64,000 bases of DNA from Rhizobium sp. (GTDB lineage Bacteria; Pseudomonadota; Alphaproteobacteria; Rhizobiales; Rhizobiaceae): positions 186,001 to 250,000 of the forward strand of contig PEKW01000006.1 in NCBI GenBank assembly GCA_002796995.1. Direction: 5' to 3'. Positions 1 through 8,654 of the stretch are shown here, piece by piece (the first letter of the stretch is position 1; each line of letters starts with the position of its first letter). The notes under the pieces were generated by a model that was not told where the DNA came from, searched no databases, and worked only from the letters and a program-made list of their open reading frames with translations. Both the position numbers and the translations under genes were made by a program.

Positions 1-317
1 GGATCCTGGAAGATGATCGAGACCGCCTGGCCGCGGAGCGGCCTCAGCGTCTCCTCGCGGGCGGCGAGAATATCCATTCCCTTGAAATGGATTTCGCCGG
101 TGCTGACTTTGATCACCGGCGACAGCAGACCCATGATCGCATTGGCGGTCACGGATTTTCCCGAACCGGACTCGCCGATGATGCAGAGGATTTCCCCGGC
201 ATGGAGATCGAATGAAATATCCTTGACCGCGTGGGTGCGCTCCATTCCCGGCGGAAGATCCACCGTGAGATTACGAACGGACAGCACCACGTCGGCCGAC
301 GTGGAGGTTTGCGACAT
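1..317 (-). CDS. Peptide/nickel-type ABC transporter ATP-binding protein, partial
   Basis: This is the N-terminal part of an ABC ATPase running off the left edge. About 105 residues are visible. They include a Walker A motif (GESGSGKS, near residue 43) and the start of the Q-loop (SIIFQDP) at the cut. The order of motifs and the wording around Walker A are typical of OppD/DppD-type subunits, which energise oligopeptide, dipeptide or nickel uptake at the inner membrane. The ATG at 317 follows an AAGGGGA ribosome site with good spacing. No partner subunit is visible, so the substrate is unknown. A palindrome just upstream (379-401) may be its operator. Confidence 0.85.
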   Translation of the reverse strand, partial: MSQTSTSADVVLSVRNLTVDLPPGMERTHAVKDISFDLHAGEILCIIGESGSGKSVTANAIMGLLSPVIKVSTGEIHFKGMDILAAREETLRPLRGQAVSIIFQD

Positions 318-378
318 AAGTTCCCCTTGTTTTTGTAACTTTGTTCGCGCAGCCGGCGTCTTGTTGCGCCGCAGCAAC

Positions 379-401
379 AATAGTGGATCATGTCCACTAT
401 T
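379..401. promoter_or_regulatory. Perfect 9-bp inverted repeat, candidate operator
   Basis: AATAGTGGA and TCCACTATT flank a 5-base spacer (TCATG). It lies 62 bases upstream of the ABC ATPase start, a position that suits a repressor site for that operon. The arms do not match a family site that I can name with certainty. Confidence 0.45.
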
Positions 402-690
402 TTGTCCAGAGGCGGATTCTGTGGGGTGGCCAGATTCGTTCTTCGCTAATGGAAGCCGTGTCGCCTGCCGCGGTTCTTGTGACGAAGTCCTGCACTGATC
501 CGCAGCGCGCGCGAAGGGCAAATGCGATCGGTCTCGAACGCGTCCACGATTGGACTGTGCCCTGCGCAACGTCTGGCGCAGGCCGAAGATCACACCTTTG
601 CCGTCGCTCCGTCGGGCCTGCGGGCCAGCGGATCGGGTGCTGTCGGGCGTTAACCGCGACCTCGCTTTTGCCGCAACGCAAAAACATTTC

Positions 691-719
691 CTTGACTTTC
701 CGGGTCGAAAGGCCCATCT
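691..719 (+). promoter_or_regulatory. Putative housekeeping promoter for the DEAD-box helicase
   Basis: CTTGAC at 691-696 and CCATCT at 714-719 are separated by 17 bases. This resembles the rhizobial sigma-70 pattern (CTTGAC, 17 bases, CTATAT). No experimental support is available, and the inferred start would leave a long untranslated leader. Confidence 0.35.
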
Positions 720-955
720 GCAGGTCAGCTTTCACCTTCCGGCCACCGCGTGAGCGGCCCGCGATCTCGTAAAGACGCGAAGAAGGATCCAAAGCGCACG
801 ACAAATGGTTGCTCCATGCAACCGAACGCGCTGGAAAGCTTTTTTCCAACTTACAAGTTCCCAATTCACGCGGGGTTCTTGACGCTACGAGACAGGCAGG
901 ATCGCAAGCAGCGATTTCGCCCGATGTCGCGTGGCGCCCCGAAAAGGTATTAGAA

Positions 956-2338
956 TTGACCAACTTTCTTGAGCTTGGCCTGTCGCAGAACATTGCCGCC
1001 ACGGTTGCAGGCCTCGGCTACGACACCCCGACCCCGATCCAGCTGAAGGCGATCCCGATCGTGCTGGAAGGCCGCGACCTGATCGGTCTGGCCCAGACCG
1101 GCACCGGCAAGACGGCCGCTTTCGGCCTGCCGCTGATCGAAATGCTGCTCGCCAAGCCGACCCGTCCGGACAACCGGACGACCCGCACTCTCATTCTTGC
1201 GCCGACCCGCGAACTGGTGAACCAGATCGCCGACAGCCTGCGCTCCTTCATCAAGAAGACCCCGCTCAGGATCAACCAGGTCGTCGGCGGCGCCTCGATC
1301 GGCAAGCAGCAGCTGCAGCTGGAAAAGGGCACCGACATCCTCGTCGCCACCCCCGGCCGCCTGCTCGACCTGATCTCGCGTAACGCAATCTCGCTGCGCG
1401 CCGTCACTTATCTGGTGCTCGACGAAGCCGACCAGATGCTCGACCTCGGCTTCATCCATGACCTGCGCAAGATCTCCAAGATGGTTCCGGTCAAGCGCCA
1501 GACCCTGCTGTTCTCGGCCACCATGCCGAAGACCATTGCCGATCTCGCCGCGACCTTCCTCAACAACCCGGCCAAGGTCGAAGTCTCGCCTCCGGGCAAG
1601 GCTGCCGACAAGGTCGAGCAGCACGTACACTTCGTCGCCGGCCAGAACGCCAAGACGGAAATGCTGAAGAAGATCCTCACCGACAATCCGGACGGCCGTT
1701 CCATCGTCTTCCTGCGCACCAAGCATGGCGCGGAAAAGCTGATGAAGCACCTGGAGATCGTCGGCTTTTCGGTCGCCTCGATCCACGGCAACAAGAGCCA
1801 GGGTCAGCGCGAACGCGCCCTCAAGGGCTTCCGTGACGGCGAGATCCGCACGCTGATCGCCACCGACGTCGCCGCCCGCGGCATCGACATCCCGGCCGTC
1901 AGCCACGTCTTCAACTACGACCTGCCGGAAGTGCCGGACGCCTATATCCACCGCATCGGCCGTACCGCCCGTGCCGGCCGTGACGGCATCGCGATCGCTT
2001 TCTGCGGTCCGGACGAAGGCCGCCTGCTGCGCGACGTCGAACGCCTGATGGGCATCGACATCCCGGTCGCCAGCGGCGAAGCACCGACCAACCTCAGCCG
2101 TCCGGCCCGCCCGCAGCGTCGTGGCGGCGGTGGCGGCGCCCCCGGCGGCAACAACCGCAACCATCAGGGCCAGGCTCGCCCGAAGCATGACGGCGAAGGC
2201 CGTCCGGCCGGCAAGCCCGGTCAGCGCAAGGGCGGCAATGGTGGCGCAGGCCGTCCGGCCGCAGCCCATGGCAAGCCGGCCTCCGGTCGCCCGAGCGGCC
2301 CCGGCGGCCAGCAGCGCACCCGTCGTCGCGAGGCGTGA
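956..2338 (+). CDS. DEAD-box ATP-dependent RNA helicase
   Basis: This protein unwinds RNA duplexes and probably helps ribosome assembly or cold-phase mRNA turnover. It has the full motif set: Q motif (GYDTPTPIQ), Walker A AQTGTGKT near residue 46, DEAD near 156, SAT near 187 and HRIGRTARAG near 332. A low-complexity Gly/Arg/Pro-rich basic tail follows from about residue 375 to 460, as in RhlE-type helicases, where such tails bind RNA. The TTG at 956 was chosen as start because it sits 8 bases after GAAAAGG and gives the usual N-terminus (MTNFLELGLS). The frame stays open upstream to an ATG at 809, but that extension does not look like helicase sequence. It is followed directly by a hairpin terminator. 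Confidence 0.9.
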   Translation: MTNFLELGLSQNIAATVAGLGYDTPTPIQLKAIPIVLEGRDLIGLAQTGTGKTAAFGLPLIEMLLAKPTRPDNRTTRTLILAPTRELVNQIADSLRSFIKKTPLRINQVVGGASIGKQQLQLEKGTDILVATPGRLLDLISRNAISLRAVTYLVLDEADQMLDLGFIHDLRKISKMVPVKRQTLLFSATMPKTIADLAATFLNNPAKVEVSPPGKAADKVEQHVHFVAGQNAKTEMLKKILTDNPDGRSIVFLRTKHGAEKLMKHLEIVGFSVASIHGNKSQGQRERALKGFRDGEIRTLIATDVAARGIDIPAVSHVFNYDLPEVPDAYIHRIGRTARAGRDGIAIAFCGPDEGRLLRDVERLMGIDIPVASGEAPTNLSRPARPQRRGGGGGAPGGNNRNHQGQARPKHDGEGRPAGKPGQRKGGNGGAGRPAAAHGKPASGRPSGPGGQQRTRRREA

Positions 2339-2375
2339 GCCTTACCGGCTGACGGAATGACTGAACGAGATTGAT

Positions 2376-2403
2376 ATGGCGCGGCCCCGGCCGCGCCATT
2401 TTC
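2376..2403. terminator. Rho-independent terminator
   Basis: An 11-bp perfect inverted repeat (ATGGCGCGGCC / GGCCGCGCCAT) with a tight CC centre is followed by TTTTC. It lies between the helicase stop and the convergent EamA gene, so it could serve both strands. Confidence 0.75.
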
Positions 2404-2414
2404 GTTGCAGCTTA

Positions 2415-3299
2415 TCAGGCGACCGGCGCCACGGGCTTGCGGTTGGTGAGATAGACGCCTGCCACGACGACGCCCGTACCGATGATCATCGGCAGCGTCA
2501 GCTTCTCACCGAAGGCGATGGCCGCTTCGACGGCTGCCAGCGGCGGCACGAGATAGATCAGTGAAGCGGCCTTCGACACGTCGCCGCGCCGGATCAGGTA
2601 GAGCAGCAGTGCGATCGCGCCCATCGAGATGCCGACCACCGACCAGACCAGGGTAGCGAAGAGGCCGATGCCCCATTCGATATGCAGGTCTTCCAGCAGA
2701 AGCGCGGCCGGAACGGTGACGATCAGCGCGCCGACATATTGCAGGGTCGCCACCGCACGCAGGTCCCCCTCGCGCAGAAAACGCTTCTGGTAGATCGTGC
2801 CGGCGGTCACGCAGGCCATGCCCAGCACGTTGACCGCGACCGCATAGGCCGGGATCGCGTCGGCATCGATCGAGAACACCTTCGGCAGCACGGCGATGGC
2901 GATACCGGCAAAACCGAGGAACAGGCCGAGACGTTGCGCCAGCGACAGCCTTTCGCCGATCAGGTAGGCGGCGGCCAGACCGGTCATCAGCGGCTGCAGT
3001 CCGGCGATGATGCCCGACAGCGCCGCCGGCACACCCTGCCCAATCGCCCACCACAGCATGCCGAGATAAAGCCCGTGCAGGAACATGCCGGACACGATGG
3101 CATGGGAGATCGCCATGCGGCTTCTCGGCCAGGTCACACCGAAAAACCGGCACACCAGGTAGAACAGCACGACGGCCACGCCGTAGCGCAGCGAGAGGAA
3201 GGTCAGCGGATCGGCGAACAGGTTGGCATATTTGGCCGCCACCCAGCCGGTCGACCACAGGAGCACGAAGAGCGCGGGGGCAATGCGACTGAGGGTCAT
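2415..3299 (-). CDS. EamA-family (DMT superfamily) transporter
   Basis: This is a 294-residue integral membrane protein with about ten hydrophobic segments and the internal two-fold repeat of the EamA/RhaT drug-metabolite transporter superfamily. Members export metabolites such as amino acids, or drugs, across the inner membrane; the substrate cannot be read from sequence. The start at 3299 gives MTLSRIAPALF, which enters the first membrane helix at once, and is preceded by GGAG at suitable spacing. The frame could extend to 3374, but that extension is polar and has no clear ribosome site. It stands alone, convergent with the helicase and divergent from the ATP-grasp operon. Confidence 0.85.
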   Translation of the reverse strand: MTLSRIAPALFVLLWSTGWVAAKYANLFADPLTFLSLRYGVAVVLFYLVCRFFGVTWPRSRMAISHAIVSGMFLHGLYLGMLWWAIGQGVPAALSGIIAGLQPLMTGLAAAYLIGERLSLAQRLGLFLGFAGIAIAVLPKVFSIDADAIPAYAVAVNVLGMACVTAGTIYQKRFLREGDLRAVATLQYVGALIVTVPAALLLEDLHIEWGIGLFATLVWSVVGISMGAIALLLYLIRRGDVSKAASLIYLVPPLAAVEAAIAFGEKLTLPMIIGTGVVVAGVYLTNRKPVAPVA

Positions 3300-3689
3300 G
3301 AATGGTCTCCAAGAAGGTCCAGGGCCGCCGGAATGCCTGGAGCTCTCCCGGTCGCCTGTCGTTAGCTGCGACATAGGGACACGTCAAAGGAGTTTTCCTG
3401 CCGAACGCGATGAATTCCGTTGAACCATATCCCGTCTCAAACATTTTTTGCCTGAGGCGATGACGATATTTTAGGCAAAATGCGGAAAAGCGGATGTCGA
3501 TCAACCGAAGATCGGTCTCCTCTCCCGCCCGTTCCCCCGCTCCGTCGGGGTACCGGCGCCGACAAACTGCTGAAACTATAGGCTTTTGCCGCTTTTCTGC
3601 GCCTGCGAGTTTATTCGCGTTCGACGCCGCACGCTTCTTGCATTGGCCAATGGGTTGTATTCAAATGGTAAAAAAAGGGGATGGCGCCG
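3300..3689. other. Intergenic region, EamA / ATP-grasp divergent promoters
   Basis: No gene is seen in these 390 bases. A 12-base perfect palindrome, CATTGGCCAATG, lies at 3641-3652, about 40 bases before the ATP-grasp start. An A-rich stretch ending in GGGG (3670-3680) is its ribosome site. Confidence 0.4.
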
Positions 3690-5099
3690 TTGGCATTTGA
3701 TGAAATGATTAATGCGGACAACAGTCCGCGACTGCCCTACCAGAACTACCACGACTGGTACTCCCATCAGGATCCGGCCCGACTGATCGCCAAGTCGCGA
3801 GACGCGGAAAACATCTTCCGAAAGACGGGCATCACCTTCGCGGTCTACGGCCACGCGGACTCCTCGGAAAAGCTCATTCCCTTCGACATCATCCCGCGCA
3901 TCATCTCCGGCAGCGAATGGCGTCGCCTCGCCCAGGGCATCGAACAGCGCGTACTGGCGCTGAACGCCTTCCTCGACGACATCTACCACAAGCAGGAGAT
4001 CATCAAGGCGGGTCGCATTCCGCGCGAACTGATCGAGAAGAACGTCACCTTCCTGCCCGAGATGATCGGTTTCCGGCCGCCGGGCGGCGTCTACACCCAC
4101 ATCGTCGGCACCGACATCGTGCGCACCGGCGAGGACCAGTTCTACGTTCTCGAGGACAATGCGCGCACGCCCTCGGGCGTCAGCTACATGCTGGAAAACC
4201 GCGAAACCATGATGCAGATGTTCCCGGAACTGTTCCAGGAGAACAAGGTGCAGCGGGTCGAGGACTATCCCTACCTGCTGCGCCAGTCGCTGGCCTCGCT
4301 CGCCCCTCCGGGCTGCAAGGGCAAGCCGCGCGTCGCCGTGCTCACCCCGGGCATCTACAATTCCGCCTACTACGAGCATTCCTTCCTCGCCGACATGATG
4401 GGCGTAGAGCTGGTCGAGGGCTCGGACCTGCGCGTCATCGACGGCAAGGTGAAGATGCGCACGACGCGGGGCTATGAGGCGATCGACGTACTCTACCGCC
4501 GCGTCGACGACGAATACCTCGATCCGCTGACCTTCCGCCCCGACAGCTGTCTCGGCGTGCCCGGCATCATGGACGTCTACCGCGCCGGCAACATCACCAT
4601 CGCCAATGCCCCCGGCACCGGCATCTCCGACGACAAGGCGATCTATTCCTACATGCCTGAGATCGTCGAGTTCTACACCGGCCGCAAGGCGCTGCTGGAG
4701 AACGTGCCGACCTGGCGCTGCTCGGAAGCCGACAGCCTGAAATACGTGCTCGAACATCTCGAGGACCTGGTGGTCAAGGAAGTCCACGGCTCGGGCGGCT
4801 ACGGCATGCTGGTCGGTCCGACGGCATCGAAGAAGGAGCGCGCGACCTTCGCCGAGAAGCTGAAAGCCCGGCCGGGCAACTACATCGCCCAGCCGACGCT
4901 GTCGCTGTCGACCGTGCCCGTGCTGGTCAACAAGGGGATCGCGCCCCGCCACGTGGATCTTCGTCCCTACGTGCTCGTTTCCGACAAGGTGCAGATCATC
5001 CCCGGCGGCCTGACCCGCGTGGCCCTGAAGCAGGGCTCGCTCGTGGTCAACTCCAGCCAGGGCGGCGGCACCAAGGACACTTGGGTACTGGAGGACTGA
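3690..5099 (+). CDS. Circularly permuted ATP-grasp type 2 protein
   Basis: This protein belongs to the circularly permuted ATP-grasp family (DUF404/DUF407) that always travels with alpha-E and transglutaminase-like proteins. The family is predicted to ligate amino acids or make peptide-like links; the reaction is not established. Recognisable stretches include the early EMIGFRPPGGVYTHIVGTD block, the LEDNARTPSGVSYMLENR loop and VKEVHGSGGYGMLVGP, a likely phosphate-binding segment. I prefer the TTG at 3690 (MAFDEMINAD), because AAGGGG is then 9 bases upstream. The ATG at 3681 directly abuts the GGGG and would leave no spacing. The alpha-E gene starts one base after its stop, so the two are co-translated. 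Confidence 0.88.
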   Translation: MAFDEMINADNSPRLPYQNYHDWYSHQDPARLIAKSRDAENIFRKTGITFAVYGHADSSEKLIPFDIIPRIISGSEWRRLAQGIEQRVLALNAFLDDIYHKQEIIKAGRIPRELIEKNVTFLPEMIGFRPPGGVYTHIVGTDIVRTGEDQFYVLEDNARTPSGVSYMLENRETMMQMFPELFQENKVQRVEDYPYLLRQSLASLAPPGCKGKPRVAVLTPGIYNSAYYEHSFLADMMGVELVEGSDLRVIDGKVKMRTTRGYEAIDVLYRRVDDEYLDPLTFRPDSCLGVPGIMDVYRAGNITIANAPGTGISDDKAIYSYMPEIVEFYTGRKALLENVPTWRCSEADSLKYVLEHLEDLVVKEVHGSGGYGMLVGPTASKKERATFAEKLKARPGNYIAQPTLSLSTVPVLVNKGIAPRHVDLRPYVLVSDKVQIIPGGLTRVALKQGSLVVNSSQGGGTKDTWVLED

Positions 5100-5100
5100 C

Positions 5101-6048
5101 ATGGTCATGCTCGGAAGAACGGCCAATGGCCTCTACTGGATGTTCCGCTATATCGAGCGGGCGGAAAACATCGCCCGCCTGGTCGACGCCGGCCTGCGCA
5201 TGTCGCTGACCCGCAGCGGCGCCAATGACGACGACTGGGGCGCGGTGCTGCTCAGCGCCGACGTGCGCGACGGCTTCGATGCAAGCCATGCGAAGCTCAC
5301 AGCCGCCGACGCGATCGACTTCCTGCTGCGCGACACGGCAAACCCGTCGAGTGTTCTCTCCTGCATCGACTCGGCCCGCAACAACGCCCGCATGGTGCGC
5401 ACCGCGCTCACCCGCGAGACCTGGGAAGCGACCAACGAGTGCTGGATCGAACTCAAGCAGATGCTCGCCCGCAAGCTGAAATCCGCCGACCTGCCGGAGG
5501 TGATCGACACGGTCAAGCGCCGCGCCGGCCTGATCCGCGGCGCCTTCCACGGCTCGATGCTGCGAAACGAGATCTACAATTTCGCCCGCATCGGCACCTT
5601 CATCGAACGCGCCGACAACACCAGCCGCATCCTCGACGTCAAATATTACGTGCTTCTGCCGGCGATCACCCATGTCGGCTCGTCGCTCGACAACATGCAG
5701 TGGGAATCGATCCTGCGCTCGGTCTCGGCCCACCGCTCCTACCGCTGGGTCTATGACGGCGAGTACAAGGCGGCCAACATTGCCGACTTCCTGATCCTCA
5801 ACGGCCAGATGCCGCGCTCGCTCGCCTATTCCTACGAGAAGATCGTCAGCAATCTCGGCTATATCGCCAAGGACTACGGCGAGCGGCTGGATGCCCACGA
5901 TACCGCCGAAAAGGTGCGCGCGACGCTGCAGTCGACGACGATCGGGGAGATCATGGACCAGGGCCTTCACGAGTTCCTCGACAACTTCATCTCGCGCAAC
6001 AACCGGTTGGGCCAGGAAATCACCGAGGGTTACCGCTTCTACAGCTGA
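5101..6048 (+). CDS. Alpha-E domain-containing protein (DUF403)
   Basis: This is a 315-residue, mostly alpha-helical protein of the alpha-E (DUF403) family. The N-terminus (MLGRTANGLYWMFRYIERAE) and the central IGTFIERADNTSRILD segment are diagnostic. The family is the constant partner of the permuted ATP-grasp and transglutaminase-like proteins and is thought to act with them in making or processing a peptide-like product. It starts one base after the ATP-grasp stop, with GGAGGA just upstream, and is followed 26 bases later by the transglutaminase gene. No signal peptide or membrane segment is visible, so it is probably cytosolic. Confidence 0.9.
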   Translation: MVMLGRTANGLYWMFRYIERAENIARLVDAGLRMSLTRSGANDDDWGAVLLSADVRDGFDASHAKLTAADAIDFLLRDTANPSSVLSCIDSARNNARMVRTALTRETWEATNECWIELKQMLARKLKSADLPEVIDTVKRRAGLIRGAFHGSMLRNEIYNFARIGTFIERADNTSRILDVKYYVLLPAITHVGSSLDNMQWESILRSVSAHRSYRWVYDGEYKAANIADFLILNGQMPRSLAYSYEKIVSNLGYIAKDYGERLDAHDTAEKVRATLQSTTIGEIMDQGLHEFLDNFISRNNRLGQEITEGYRFYS

Positions 6049-6074
6049 GGCAGGCCGGGAATGGACAAGAGATC

Positions 6075-6899
6075 ATGCGTTTGAAGATCACGCACACCAC
6101 CCACTATCGCTACGATGCGCCCGTCCTCTATTCGCTGCAGCGGCTGCGGCTGACGCCGCCGAGCTGCCCGGGGCAGCATGTGGAAAACTGGCACATCACC
6201 GTCGACGGCGCCAAGGTCGAGGCGGGCTACAACGACCAGTTCGGCAATCACGTGCACCTGGTCTCTACCGAGGGCGAGGCGCATGAGGTCCGCATCCAGG
6301 CCTGCGGCGAAGTGGTCACCGAGGACCATGCCGGCGTGTTCGGCCCGCATGTCGGCTATTGCCCGCTGTGGCTGTTCCTGCGCGACTCGCCCCGCACCAA
6401 GGCCGGCAAGCTGACCCGCGAACTGGTGAAGAGCCTTTCGGCGGACGAGCCGCTGGCGATGATGCACAACCTGATGGAGGCGATCCACGCGGCGATCGAC
6501 TATCTCCCCGGGTTTACCGACAGCGACACGACGGCCGAGCAGGCGCTCGAAGCCGGACAGGGCGTCTGCCAGGACCATGCCCATGTGATGATCGCAGCGG
6601 CCCGCAGCATGGGCCATCCGGCGCGCTACATTTCCGGCTACCTGAAGATGGACGACACGGTCGAGCAGGCCGCGACCCATGCCTGGGCGGAGGTCCATCT
6701 GGCCGGCCTCGGCTGGGTCGGCTTCGACGCGGCCAACAATCATTGCCCGGATGCCCGCTACGTGCGGCTGGCGACGGGTCTGTGCTATGCCGACGCCGCC
6801 CCCGTGTCGGGCATGCGCATCGGCCTCTCCGGCGAGGATCTCAAGGTCACCGTCGTCGTCGAGTCGAAGGGCCAGAGCCAGAGCCAGACGCAGAACTGA
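6075..6899 (+). CDS. Transglutaminase-like cysteine peptidase
   Basis: This is a 274-residue protein with a bacterial transglutaminase N-terminal beta region (MRLKITHTTHYRYDAPV) followed by a papain-like transglutaminase core. The catalytic triad is visible: Cys165 (GVCQDHAH), His202 (THAWAEV) and Asp218 (GFDAAN). Such proteins most likely cleave or transfer amide bonds. Here it is the third gene of the ATP-grasp / alpha-E / transglutaminase operon, in which it is predicted to trim or transfer the peptide made by the ATP-grasp enzyme. The C-terminus ends in a short Gln/Ser-rich tail. No export signal is seen. The proteasome-like Anbu gene often found in such operons is not adjacent here. Confidence 0.92.
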   Translation: MRLKITHTTHYRYDAPVLYSLQRLRLTPPSCPGQHVENWHITVDGAKVEAGYNDQFGNHVHLVSTEGEAHEVRIQACGEVVTEDHAGVFGPHVGYCPLWLFLRDSPRTKAGKLTRELVKSLSADEPLAMMHNLMEAIHAAIDYLPGFTDSDTTAEQALEAGQGVCQDHAHVMIAAARSMGHPARYISGYLKMDDTVEQAATHAWAEVHLAGLGWVGFDAANNHCPDARYVRLATGLCYADAAPVSGMRIGLSGEDLKVTVVVESKGQSQSQTQN

Positions 6900-7003
6900 C
6901 CCCGCGGCGGCGGATGGTCCCGGCGCATCGCCGGCAGGCGGCGGCAAGCCCGGCGCTACCTTGCCGTGCTCTCCTCCCCGCCAGCCATGAGGAGAGGCGG
7001 CGC

Positions 7004-7468
7004 ATGCTGTTCGGAAAATCACTGTTTCAGTCGGTCGTCGAACGGCTCGCCGAAGAGGCCGAGGAGGCGGACCCCGATCCCGTCGTTTCCGCCTACAGGG
7101 TCTCCGGCCTGTCGAGCGGCTTCGTCGTCGAAAGCGTCGACCATGCGCCGGCGGACGCCTTCCGCCTCGACGCCTATCTCGCCCTGATGCCGGAGCCCAT
7201 GGCCGAACCGATCCCGTCTCCGCCCGCGGCGCCGGTCAAACCCGTCCTGCCCGACCATCTGGCCCGGCTGTCGATCGAGGAGATCGCCGAGGATCTGGAT
7301 CTCAAGGCCGAGGACGACCGGGAACGGCTCGGCGAGAAGCGCCGGGCCTTCGCCCGCCACAATCACCCCGACGGGCACCATCCGGAATTTCGCGACAAGG
7401 CCACCACGCGCATGAAGATCGCCAACCTGCTGGTCGACGAGGCGATCCGCAGGCTGGGGCCGGTCTGA
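7004..7468 (+). CDS. J-domain-like small protein
   Basis: This is a 154-residue protein. The C-terminal 60 residues resemble helices II and III of a J domain: a basic helix (EKRRAFARHNHPDGHH) contains the HPD tripeptide that activates Hsp70 ATPase, followed by a helix ending NLLVDEAIRRL. Helix I is weak, so this may be a degenerate J-like protein rather than a working DnaJ partner. The N-terminal 80 residues are acidic and Pro-rich and show no known domain. It starts 105 bases after the transglutaminase gene on the same strand with GAGGAG upstream, so co-transcription is possible. Confidence 0.65.
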   Translation: MLFGKSLFQSVVERLAEEAEEADPDPVVSAYRVSGLSSGFVVESVDHAPADAFRLDAYLALMPEPMAEPIPSPPAAPVKPVLPDHLARLSIEEIAEDLDLKAEDDRERLGEKRRAFARHNHPDGHHPEFRDKATTRMKIANLLVDEAIRRLGPV

Positions 7469-7486
7469 CGGCGGCGGCGTCCCTGC

Positions 7487-7954
7487 TCAGTCGTAGAGGC
7501 GCTTCAACAGCCCGATCAGCTGGTCGCGGGCCTGCTTGCCGCCCAGCTTTGCCAGCAGGCGTTCCTCGTGCTCCTGCCAGATCGGCAGAAGTTCATCGAG
7601 ATAGGCAAGCCCGGCATCGGTGATGTGTAGCGACTGGACGCGGCGGTCGATTTCGGATTTCCGCCGGGCGACGAAACCCTTGTTTTCCAGCCCGTCGACG
7701 ATGGCGACGAAATTGGCCCGCTGGATGCCCAGCGCCTCGGCCACTTCGCTCTGCTTGGCACCCTGGTTGCGGGTCAGCAGCATCAGCACGGCAAAATCGG
7801 TCGGCCGAAGGCCCTTGGCCGAGAAGGCTTCGTTGAAATCCTGGAACACCGAAAGCTGCGCCCGCCGCAGGCGGTAACCGACCGCGTCCTCCATCATCGA
7901 ATAATCTATTGTGGAAGCGCCCCGTGCTACCTCCTCAGCCTGATCGTCCATCAT
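7487..7954 (-). CDS. MarR-family transcriptional regulator
   Basis: This is a 155-residue winged-helix regulator. The HTH is in the middle (KQSEVAEALGIQRANFVAIVDGLENKG), followed by the wing ARRKSEIDRRVQSLHIT, the diagnostic MarR DxR motif. The flanking helices (RLRRAQLSVFQDFNEAF and the C-terminal LLAKLGGKQARDQL) form the dimer interface. MarR proteins usually sense small aromatic or phenolic ligands and repress an adjacent gene. No obvious target is divergent from it; the next feature upstream is tRNA-Arg. Two in-frame ATGs at 7954 and 7951 are equally likely starts. Confidence 0.88.
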   Translation of the reverse strand: MMDDQAEEVARGASTIDYSMMEDAVGYRLRRAQLSVFQDFNEAFSAKGLRPTDFAVLMLLTRNQGAKQSEVAEALGIQRANFVAIVDGLENKGFVARRKSEIDRRVQSLHITDAGLAYLDELLPIWQEHEERLLAKLGGKQARDQLIGLLKRLYD

Positions 7955-8295
7955 GCCGCCGCCATTCTTGTTCTTGTTTCCCCCCTTCCAGACGAAGGCA
8001 TTGCGAAAATGCCTTAATATCTGGAAATCTATGGATGATTTTATAGCATTGCATTGCGCGCACAAGGGTTTGCCGGCACCCGCCGGCAAAAGTTGACAGA
8101 TTTCCCGCCCGAACCGACGAGCAAGGCGACCGCTGGCGGGCACAAACCGCCCGGATTTCGTAAGTCCCAGCACCCCTGCCCGGCCCTCGCCGCCGCGCCC
8201 TGCGGATTGCGCATTTTCCGCATTGATGCCGAGGGAAGTCTGGGGTATGACCGCCAAACCAGATGAACGGCGAGTCACACGACCCGCCTTCGGAT
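7955..8295. other. Intergenic region upstream of the MarR gene and tRNA-Arg
   Basis: No gene is seen in these 341 bases. The part next to the MarR start is AT-richer (8020-8050) and probably carries its promoter. The tRNA promoter would lie in the last 80 bases, but I cannot point to a clear -35/-10 pair. Confidence 0.35.
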
Positions 8296-8372
8296 GCACC
8301 CGTAGCTCAGCTGGATAGAGTGTTGGATTCCGATTCCAAAGGTCACAGGTTCGAATCCTGTCGGGTGCGCCA
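8296..8372 (+). tRNA. tRNA-Arg (anticodon CCG)
   Basis: This is a 77-nt cloverleaf with CCA encoded. The acceptor stem GCACCCG pairs with CGGGTGC, the D arm contains AGCTCAGCTGGATAGAGT, the anticodon stem TTGGA/TCCAA encloses the loop TTCCGAT (anticodon CCG, reading CGG), and the T loop is GGTTCGAATCC. Encoded tRNA 3' ends are common integration sites. The AT-richer HEPN-like genes begin about 280 bases downstream, but I found no repeat of the tRNA end on the far side. Confidence 0.97.
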
Positions 8373-8654
8373 TTTCCCATTTGCACACATCGTCCGCTTG
8401 CGGCTGGAATTGCTCAGCGATATTTATGCATTATGGCAATCATTCATCGTGGCTCAACTTACCATCTGCGAAAGCGCGGATCCTGCCGTTCGGCGGCGTT
8501 GATGGACGCGATGCCGTGAAACTCGCCGAGAGCCTCGCGGCTCGCGTCCAAATTGATATTTTTCTCGACAGACTCGAATCCGAGCTTTCCAGCGCTGCTG
8601 CGCCAAAGCGGGCGCAAACGGTTTTCCCGTCGGCATTTCTGGAGCGTCGATAAA
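8373..8654 (+). other. Spacer after tRNA-Arg, possible gene remnant
   Basis: These 282 bases have no intact gene. One frame, from about 8490 to 8653, reads GVDGRDAVKLAESLAARVQI and onwards with plausible protein composition but no start, and may be the tail of a decayed gene. It stops immediately before the ATG of the first HEPN-like gene. The identity is not recognised. Confidence 0.3.

Larger units (their letters stand above)
318..955. other. Intergenic region between divergent ABC and helicase genes
   Basis: No convincing gene is present in these 638 bases; the open frames look like chance frames in GC-rich DNA. The region holds a palindrome at 379-401, a possible promoter at 691-719, and a small hairpin (GGTTGC, loop TCCAT, GCAACC) at 807-823. 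If the promoter is right, the helicase mRNA has a leader of about 230 nt. Confidence 0.5.

Noticed and set aside
950..2269. A long minus-strand frame opposite the DEAD-box helicase
   Set aside because: It shows no recognisable domain and overlaps a clear helicase gene; it is explained by third-position GC bias.
3576..5126. A 516-codon minus-strand frame opposite the ATP-grasp gene
   Set aside because: Composition is His/Arg/Val/Asp repeats typical of antisense shadows; no ribosome site or family match.
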